A DNA stretch of 64,000 nt from Murimonas intestini (lineage in GTDB: Bacteria > Bacillota > Clostridia > Lachnospirales > Lachnospiraceae), in assembly GCF_024622195.1 (NCBI RefSeq), contig NZ_JANKBI010000003.1, positions 62,001-126,000 on the forward strand, given 5' to 3'. This document shows, in pieces, positions 58,704-64,000 of the stretch. The translations under genes and the position numbers were made by a program. The first letter of the stretch is position 1. Every line of letters starts with the position of its first letter. Below the pieces are notes generated by a model that was not told the DNA's origin, searched no databases, and worked only from the letters and a program-made list of their open reading frames with translations.

Positions 58704-60410
58704 ATGAAAAAAAGATTGATTATTTTATTATCAGCAGTATTCTGCCTGGGAATGACGGCAGTACCGGCAACAGCGGCAGAAGTGCAGAATGGGCAGGATG
58801 AAGATATTCTGCGGAAACTGGGTGAAGTTAATTCCGCGGAGAATCTGATTGAGAATTACGGGAGCTTCAGTATAGAAGACATTACATATGGGGAGGACGG
58901 AGAAGAGAAACTATTCATTTATGTTGATGAGGACCGTCTGGCCCGGGAATGGCCGGCCGGAGAGATTGATATTATGGATTTTGGGAAGGAAAAAAATATA
59001 TGCTCTTATGACCCTGAGACAGACACACTGTATGAGCTGTTATATGGAGACAATACATTATTTGAGCAGATGGTGAGCGATAACAGGCCGGAGGGAACCT
59101 TTGTGTTTTTCGAAGGGGAAAATGTGGTTGCAGATGAAAACACAGATGAAGGCAGGAAGATCGTTACGGAGACCAGTTGGGAAGACAGTCCTGAGGATCA
59201 GAAAGAGTTAGGCCTAAAAGAGGAAGAAACTGCAAAGTTTGAGTATCTGGTGGATCCGGATACGTTTGTTTTGAAAGAACTTACATTATCGTTTGTTTCC
59301 CCGGATGGAGCAGAACGCGTGGCAGTTAAGGAGATATTCACCGCGGGAGCAGACAGATATGAGCTGCCGGAAAAATACCAGGAGATGCTCCAGAGTAAAG
59401 ATACCCGGAAAATGACCCTTGTCATGGATGCGGGGACTGAGCAGGAGGAGACGTTCTCAAAGGACATTCCCAAAGGAGTCGCTGCCGCAGTGCTGATCCC
59501 GGCGGAATATGTACTATATGACGATGAGGCGTGTACACAATTACACGAAAAAAACGATAATTTTGACGAGGATCAGACCTTATATGCGGCAAAGCAGGAT
59601 GAGGAGCCTTTAAACAGGATTTATGAAGCGAATGCAACAGAAGAACTTCTTAAAAATCATACTAATATTCAGATCAATGGAACTGAGTACTACGGAGATG
59701 AAGAACGTATATATTTCTGTTATTATGATGCAGATATGTCTGTTATTGAAGACGGTGATTCCAATGTACAGATTTGTGAGAACGGGGATGTTTACGGGTT
59801 TTTAGCAGACCAGGCGGCACCATTCAGAGGTCTGTGTATGGACGGCACCTATGAAAAATATTTCGAAGAGCCGCTCCGCAATTTAATCTGTCTCAAACCT
59901 GAGGGGGAGAGGGTTATATCCTCAGGGGAAGAAAACGGTATGCTGACAGTGGAAACTGCTATGAACCGTGAGGATGCTGTGAGAGAATATCCGGACGACA
60001 ATAATATTACAGAGATGGAAGAAACGGATTTATATGTTCAGAAATACGTGGCAGACGCAGAAACGTATGAGATTCAGGAATGCTTTGAATATATAGAAAA
60101 AGCGGATGGAACAAGAAAACTGATAAGAGAGTCAAAACTTTCCTATGATGGAGAGAAGTATGAGGTTTCGGAGGAACTGAAGGCACAGCTGGACAGCGGG
60201 GATACCCGCACAGTCACCCTGATTGCAGACCCAGGGACGGATAATGAAAAAGAATATTCCGTGTCAGTCTGCAAAGGCGGCATAGTACAGATAATACTGG
60301 GAGAGGGCTATAGTACATTCTATTCAGACGAGGCATGTACCCAGGTGTACGAGGGAACAGCCGACCGTGAAAATGACAAAACTCTTTACACTAAAAAGAG
60401 CCAGGATTAA
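58704..60410 (+). CDS. Secreted, internally duplicated protein
   Basis: A 568-residue exported protein with a clear signal peptide (KKRLIILLSAVFCLGMTAVPATA, cut near residue 25). The mature part is acidic and made of two homologous units of about 260 residues: each begins with a helix before an YGSFSIED- or HTNIQING-type strand and ends with a RTVTL/RKMTLV strand, then YxDEACTQLHE or YSDEACTQVYEG. No family is recognised. It is the last gene of the RiPP operon, so a role in self-protection, peptide binding or surface delivery is possible but not shown. AGGAGG precedes the ATG. Confidence 0.78.
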   Translation: MKKRLIILLSAVFCLGMTAVPATAAEVQNGQDEDILRKLGEVNSAENLIENYGSFSIEDITYGEDGEEKLFIYVDEDRLAREWPAGEIDIMDFGKEKNICSYDPETDTLYELLYGDNTLFEQMVSDNRPEGTFVFFEGENVVADENTDEGRKIVTETSWEDSPEDQKELGLKEEETAKFEYLVDPDTFVLKELTLSFVSPDGAERVAVKEIFTAGADRYELPEKYQEMLQSKDTRKMTLVMDAGTEQEETFSKDIPKGVAAAVLIPAEYVLYDDEACTQLHEKNDNFDEDQTLYAAKQDEEPLNRIYEANATEELLKNHTNIQINGTEYYGDEERIYFCYYDADMSVIEDGDSNVQICENGDVYGFLADQAAPFRGLCMDGTYEKYFEEPLRNLICLKPEGERVISSGEENGMLTVETAMNREDAVREYPDDNNITEMEETDLYVQKYVADAETYEIQECFEYIEKADGTRKLIRESKLSYDGEKYEVSEELKAQLDSGDTRTVTLIADPGTDNEKEYSVSVCKGGIVQIILGEGYSTFYSDEACTQVYEGTADRENDKTLYTKKSQD

Positions 60411-60418
60411 CATAGTAT

Positions 60419-61225
60419 CTATTCCTTTCCGGAAATCTGTTTCTGGATACTTTTATAACGTGTCTGGCCGATAGGAAGCTGCGTTCCATCGGCCAAAGTC
60501 GCTTTATACCGCCGGATTTTTGTGATATAGCGGATGTTGACCAGATAGCTGTTATGAATGCGGACAAAATGTGGGTGTTCCATTTCATTCAGAGTTATTC
60601 TTGCCATAAAGGAATCATGATCGGTATAGATTGTGGTAATCTTGTTATCGGATTTCATGTACAGGATCTCGCCGGGAAATAAAAAATGCACGTTGCTGTT
60701 CAGGTCTTTTATCCTGATTTTTTCCATCCTTCCGCCGGAGAGGATTTCAATGTTCGTGCGGTCGAATACTCTTGCCTGTGGTGTGGATTCCTCAGCAGCA
60801 GGTTCCGGGGCAGTCTCCTGGACCTGCTCATCTATAACGTGGCAGGCATTGGCATGAAGTAAGTACAGCGCCTCTTTGTTCTGCTTCCAGACAAAGGTAA
60901 AGTGTACCTTGCTGGACAGCGGTGTGTCTCCCATTCCCTGCGCGGTAACTGTGAAGCGTCCGTAAGTCACCCATGTCTGCCGCTCATGCGTCAGCATGGC
61001 ATATTCCTCCTGGTTCAGTTCTAAGGGCGGCAGCGCAGCTTCTAGCTCAACTGTCTTAAGAAAATTTTCACGTCCCTGAATGTACTGAGAAGAATAATCA
61101 CCCACCCAGACAAAGTTTTCGTCCAATAAATTTTTGAAAGGAAGGAGCTGTTTATTCATAAAAGCATGAATCAACTCCCTGGATTTGTCTAAAATATCTT
61201 TTTCTGTGTAATGCTGGGTTCCCAT
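60419..61225 (-). CDS. LytTR-domain regulator with SnoaL-like N-terminal domain (right paralogue)
   Basis: A 268-residue regulator with the same design and length as the protein at 40547: SnoaL/NTF2-like domain (FVWVGDYSSQYIQGRENFL, WVTYGRFTVTAQG, VHFTFVWKQNKEALYLLHANACHV) and a LytTR domain (FLFPGEILYMKS, FVRIHNSYLVNIRYI, GTQLPIGQTRYKSI). A Pro/Glu-rich linker (QETAPEPAAEESTPQ) joins them. The start at 61225 follows GGAGG; the longer reading from 61252 is rejected. It converges with the secreted-protein gene eight bases away. It likely shares control of the cluster with its paralogue. Confidence 0.85.
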   Translation of the reverse strand: MGTQHYTEKDILDKSRELIHAFMNKQLLPFKNLLDENFVWVGDYSSQYIQGRENFLKTVELEAALPPLELNQEEYAMLTHERQTWVTYGRFTVTAQGMGDTPLSSKVHFTFVWKQNKEALYLLHANACHVIDEQVQETAPEPAAEESTPQARVFDRTNIEILSGGRMEKIRIKDLNSNVHFLFPGEILYMKSDNKITTIYTDHDSFMARITLNEMEHPHFVRIHNSYLVNIRYITKIRRYKATLADGTQLPIGQTRYKSIQKQISGKE

Positions 61226-61319
61226 ATATGCATCCTCCGATTTATCCGGCATCAGGGGGAAAAGGGTCTTTTGGCCCCTGCGTCATGTAATATCTTTATA
61301 AAAATTCGTTTTTGTCTGC

Positions 61320-62315
61320 TCATTTATCAGCAAAAGCTGAAATTATGGAATCAAAAATCTTTATATTTTTCGCTCCGATCTGTGCCATTACTCTTTGCAG
61401 CGAATGGCGGTTCGTTAGTGCAGCAGGATTCTCAGGATCCAGTTCCAGCACTCTGCTGTTGATAGTCTCTGACATCTGGAAATTTCCCTGCCTTTCCGCA
61501 GCTTTCAATCCGTCAGAAAGGAGACGGCACATTATATCCTTGTGCACAGGGTGGCGCTGGAAGTCTCTCCATGCCAATTCTGTCCAGCGAAGGACGTCCT
61601 TATCCTTCCTGTGCCAGGCAAGAACATTGCAGACAGGAAGGTACTGTGCCGCCTTCACGTCAAAATCCCCGCTGTCATCACAAAAAGAATAGTAATAGTC
61701 TGACAGTTCTTTCTTCCCGGCAAGACAGCAGTCTAGAAAACACTGGCAGCAGAGGTAGAAATCATTCTTCAGGTCCTCAACAGAAAGCTTTTCCATCATC
61801 CGGATATTCCGCTCATAGTCCAGTGTCCCCATTTTAGCATGGCGTATGAGAATGTCCGCAAACTGAACAGGACCGTAAGCAATTAGCTGCTCATGGATTA
61901 TACCATGCCAGTAAGGCTTTTTGTCTGTTCTTCGTTTTACCATGCGAAGATAATAGAATACACAGCCGTGTTCGGGACGTTCATAAGGCATCAGCAGCGC
62001 TGAGCTCCCTCTGAGGGTCTCCTTCAGCCCGGACAGCTTTGCCGCATTCTCTGCATCCACCACATCATCTGCATCCAGCCACATTATGTAGTCGCCGCTT
62101 GCCTTTTCAAAGGAAGCATTTCTGGCAGCGGCAAAATCATCCTTCCACACATAATCAAATACCTTATCAGTATATCTGAGAGCAATTTCCCGGCTGCTGT
62201 CTGAAGAACCGGTATCCAGCACAATAATTTCATCAGCAAACAATGCTGCTCCCTGCAGGCAGCGCTCAAGCACATTTTCTTCGTTTTTTTCTATAATACA
62301 GACACTGATTTTCAT
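61320..62315 (-). CDS. Glycosyltransferase family 2 (right paralogue)
   Basis: A 331-residue GT2 enzyme: SVCIIEKNEENVLERCLQGAALFADEIIVLDTG at the start, FAAARNASF and the DXD-type WLDADDVVDAEN. The C-terminal half is helical. It is clearly related to the GT2 at 47419 (shared ALFADEIIVLDTGS and MWLDADDV). TTGGAGGAAG precedes the ATG at 62315. It is upstream of the LytTR gene on the same strand, with a 94-base gap containing a GC-rich inverted repeat. Confidence 0.88.
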   Translation of the reverse strand: MKISVCIIEKNEENVLERCLQGAALFADEIIVLDTGSSDSSREIALRYTDKVFDYVWKDDFAAARNASFEKASGDYIMWLDADDVVDAENAAKLSGLKETLRGSSALLMPYERPEHGCVFYYLRMVKRRTDKKPYWHGIIHEQLIAYGPVQFADILIRHAKMGTLDYERNIRMMEKLSVEDLKNDFYLCCQCFLDCCLAGKKELSDYYYSFCDDSGDFDVKAAQYLPVCNVLAWHRKDKDVLRWTELAWRDFQRHPVHKDIMCRLLSDGLKAAERQGNFQMSETINSRVLELDPENPAALTNRHSLQRVMAQIGAKNIKIFDSIISAFADK

Positions 62316-62424
62316 ACTTCCTCCAAATGGCAGTGTGTTTATTTTCCTATTATTGTATCAGTTATCAGGAAAGATTTCCACCTGTTTTAACAGGCTGCTG
62401 CCAAAATGATTTTCAGGGGTAAAC

Positions 62425-62482
62425 TTGACGCAGGAGGGAAAAGGGTTTAAACTAAGTTTAAAAATTATAAATTAGTTTAAAC
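62425..62482 (+). promoter_or_regulatory. Promoter and operator of the LacI-type gene
   Basis: TTGACG (62425-62430), a 17-bp spacer and TAAACT (62448-62453). The inverted pair GTTTAAACTAA (62445-62455) and TTAGTTTAAAC (62472-62482) is perfect, 11 bp each side, and overlaps the -10 box, so autorepression is likely. Confidence 0.7.
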
Positions 62483-62496
62483 CGGAGTTGATTATA

Positions 62497-63540
62497 TTGA
62501 AAGTGAAAGCAGCTGATATAGCAAGAAAGTTAAATCTTTCTAAGGCGACAGTCTCACTGGCGCTGAATGGCAAGACGGGTGTCAGTCCAAAGACCAGGGA
62601 GGCAGTATTGAAATGCCTGAATGATATGGAGAAGGGGAGCTGCATCAGGGACAGTGAGGATGGCCCTCCTGCCAGAAAGCAGATGATAAAGATCATCATT
62701 GTGAATAAGAAAAAGGGCATTATCACGGATTCTGAGCTGGATTTGTGGACGGATGTATTTAAAGTGTTTGACCGCGAGACAAAGCGTCTCGGATATACAT
62801 TGGGAATCACATATACGGAGATGAAAGAGGAGGAGATTGAGCGGGTGATAGAGGATGCCTGCCAGGAGGAAGTGGCTGGCATTATACTGGATGCCACTGA
62901 AATGGAGAAGGATGATTTCAGGCCATTTTGCAGGATCAGCAAACCTATGGTCATCTATGATAATGACCTGGATGTGCATTATAACTGTGTGGCTATAGAT
63001 AATGCCGCGGCAGTTGGCAGTCTTGTGGATTATCTGGCGGCTCAGGGATGCCAAAATATCAGGTATCTTGCAAATGAAGTGGATATCTATAATTTTAGCC
63101 AGAGACGGGCAGGATTCAGGATGGGACTTGAAAAAAACGGCATTCCAGCCGATGAAAGCCTTATAGTAAGGGCAGGAACTACAATAGATGACGTCTCAGA
63201 AAAGATGGAGCGGTATCTTGATAAGAATGATCTGCCGGATGCGTTCATTATGGAGAATTATCAGGTTTCCATAGGAGTGATGAGGGCGCTGAGAAAAAAG
63301 GGAATACAGGTGCCGCAGGATGTGTCCCTGGCAGGCGTGGATGAGCTGCCCAGTTACATGACAGGTGAGTGTCGTCTCACAACAGTCAGGGTGGCCCATG
63401 CCCAGCGCGCCCAGGCAGTCATGATGTTTCTGGAAAAAGAGATCAGGGAGCCTGTGGCGGCAAAGTTTAAGATATTTTCTAACAGTGAGCTCATCAGGGG
63501 GAACAGTGTGAAGGAAAGCGGGGAGAGTGTCTATGAATAA
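62497..63540 (+). CDS. LacI-family transcriptional regulator
   Basis: A 347-residue repressor. The N-terminal LacI helix-turn-helix is AADIARKLNLSKATVSLALNGKTGVSPKTREAVL; the periplasmic-binding-like sensor follows (VAIDNAAAVGSLVDYLAAQGCQNI, SLAGVDELPS). The start is probably the TTG at 62497, nine bases after CCGGAG; there is no better ATG. The ligand is unknown, probably a sugar. The stop overlaps the queH start by eight bases, an odd pairing of a sugar-type repressor with a tRNA-modification gene. Confidence 0.9.
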   Translation: MKVKAADIARKLNLSKATVSLALNGKTGVSPKTREAVLKCLNDMEKGSCIRDSEDGPPARKQMIKIIIVNKKKGIITDSELDLWTDVFKVFDRETKRLGYTLGITYTEMKEEEIERVIEDACQEEVAGIILDATEMEKDDFRPFCRISKPMVIYDNDLDVHYNCVAIDNAAAVGSLVDYLAAQGCQNIRYLANEVDIYNFSQRRAGFRMGLEKNGIPADESLIVRAGTTIDDVSEKMERYLDKNDLPDAFIMENYQVSIGVMRALRKKGIQVPQDVSLAGVDELPSYMTGECRLTTVRVAHAQRAQAVMMFLEKEIREPVAAKFKIFSNSELIRGNSVKESGESVYE

Positions 63541-64000
63541 AATGAATTACCAGAGGCAGCTGGAGGAGATCATAAGGGAAAATGAGAGGGCGGGAAGGGT
63601 TCCCTCCCTCTTTCTTCACAGCTGCTGTGCGCCCTGCAGCAGTTATGTGCTGGAATATCTGTCCTCTTATTTTAAGATCACCGTGTTTTATTACAACCCC
63701 AATATCTATCCTGATGAAGAGTACGAAAAGCGTGTTAAAGAGCAGGAACGCCTGACAAAGGAGATACCGGCACGCTATCCTGTCACTTTTTGCTCAGGAC
63801 CGTATGATAAGGACAGGTTCTATGATGCTGTAAAAGGTCTTGAGCATACAGGGGAAGGGCATGAAAGATGCTCTGCCTGTTTCAGGCTGAGGCTTTCGGA
63901 GGCGGCCAGGCTGGCAGCTGACGGGGGATATGATTATTATACTACAACCCTTACGATCAGTCCCATGAAGGATGCCCAGAAACTTAACGAGATCGGTGCT
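63533..64000 (+). CDS. queH: Epoxyqueuosine reductase QueH (cut by window end)
   Basis: The first 156 residues of QueH, the non-cobalamin enzyme that reduces epoxyqueuosine to queuosine in tRNA. Visible motifs: LHSCCAPCSSYVLEYL (adjacent Cys and a third for the iron-sulfur/metal site), FYYNPNIYPDEEYEKR, ERCSACFRLRL (second Cys pair) and TTTLTISPMKDAQKLN. The family has about 180-220 residues, so little is missing. The ATG at 63533 lies inside the end of the LacI gene; an ATG at 63542 is the alternative. Confidence 0.92.
   Translation, partial: MNKMNYQRQLEEIIRENERAGRVPSLFLHSCCAPCSSYVLEYLSSYFKITVFYYNPNIYPDEEYEKRVKEQERLTKEIPARYPVTFCSGPYDKDRFYDAVKGLEHTGEGHERCSACFRLRLSEAARLAADGGYDYYTTTLTISPMKDAQKLNEIGA

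Noticed and set aside
62401..62424. Another copy of the MITE interior (AAAATGATT followed by CAGGGG)
   Set aside because: Only a short, imperfect match without hairpin or ends; probably chance.
1..64000. CRISPR arrays, tRNA or rRNA genes, intact insertion sequences, prophage
   Set aside because: No regularly spaced repeats, no recognisable tRNA cloverleaf or rRNA core, and no transposase, integrase or phage structural gene was found by reading.

Overview
The window looks like chromosomal DNA from an anaerobic gut Firmicute, most likely a Lachnospiraceae-type Clostridium relative. The evidence is the gene content (BceRS-like sensor/ABC modules, many AraC regulators beside plant-polysaccharide hydrolases, DUF6171/DUF6323/DUF6179 proteins, NHLP/NHLM peptide exporters, QueH), strong AGGAGG-type ribosome binding sites and moderate base composition. 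No rRNA, tRNA, CRISPR array, complete insertion sequence or phage gene was recognised. The species cannot be named from the sequence alone.

Layout. 1-5.4 kb: a DUF1622 membrane protein, an OmpR-type regulator, a histidine kinase and a two-gene FtsX-type ABC transporter, closed by a terminator. 5.5-32.7 kb: a plant cell-wall saccharide region holding GH51 arabinofuranosidase, GH120 beta-xylosidase, GH127 beta-L-arabinofuranosidase, a GH106-type rhamnosidase and a YicI-like GH31 alpha-xylosidase. Each of the first four lies beside its own one-component regulator (one ArsR-like, three AraC). Interspersed are an Old Yellow Enzyme, asparaginase, an Idh/MocA oxidoreductase, a MATE pump, a DUF6323/DUF6179 pair, a PadR/DUF2812 pair and an orphan ATPase. 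29.6-30.15 kb holds two back-to-back gene remnants. 32.8-38.7 kb: small membrane proteins with an XRE regulator, a ferritin plus Bfd-like ferredoxin operon, a Na/Pi cotransporter, a long nested inverted-repeat region and a YhfC-like membrane protein. 38.8-40.4 kb: an ABC ATPase/permease pair without a binding protein.

The most interesting part is 40.5-62.3 kb. One operon (promoter near 41.59 kb) encodes a partner-switch set: STAS antagonist, SpoIIE-type phosphatase and RsbW-like ATPase. In the same operon are a formyltransferase-DUF2156 fusion, a MATE transporter fused to a second RsbW-like domain, a GT2 glycosyltransferase and a leader peptide with a GG site. A second promoter (48.9 kb) starts a RiPP operon: a very short NHLM secretion protein, two NHLM ABC exporters (one with a C39 peptidase), a second leader peptide with a Cys/Ser/Thr core, a LanM synthetase with a CCG zinc motif, a radical SAM/SPASM enzyme and a secreted internally duplicated protein. 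Paralogous LytTR regulators with SnoaL-like N-termini lie at both edges of the region, and a second GT2 lies at the right edge. I infer a lanthipeptide-type RiPP system coupled to a post-translational partner switch that may act on the transporter itself. 62.4-64 kb: an autoregulated LacI-type repressor overlapping queH, which is cut by the window end.

At the DNA level, a small MITE family is present with two well-bounded copies (7575-7716 and 20281-20412), each flanked by an exact 8-bp target duplication, and probable decayed relatives near 14.6 and 32.7 kb. A second dispersed hairpin repeat (25.33 and 34.63 kb) and a pair of matching 21-bp-spaced AraC-type direct repeats (18.18 and 28.59 kb) are also seen.
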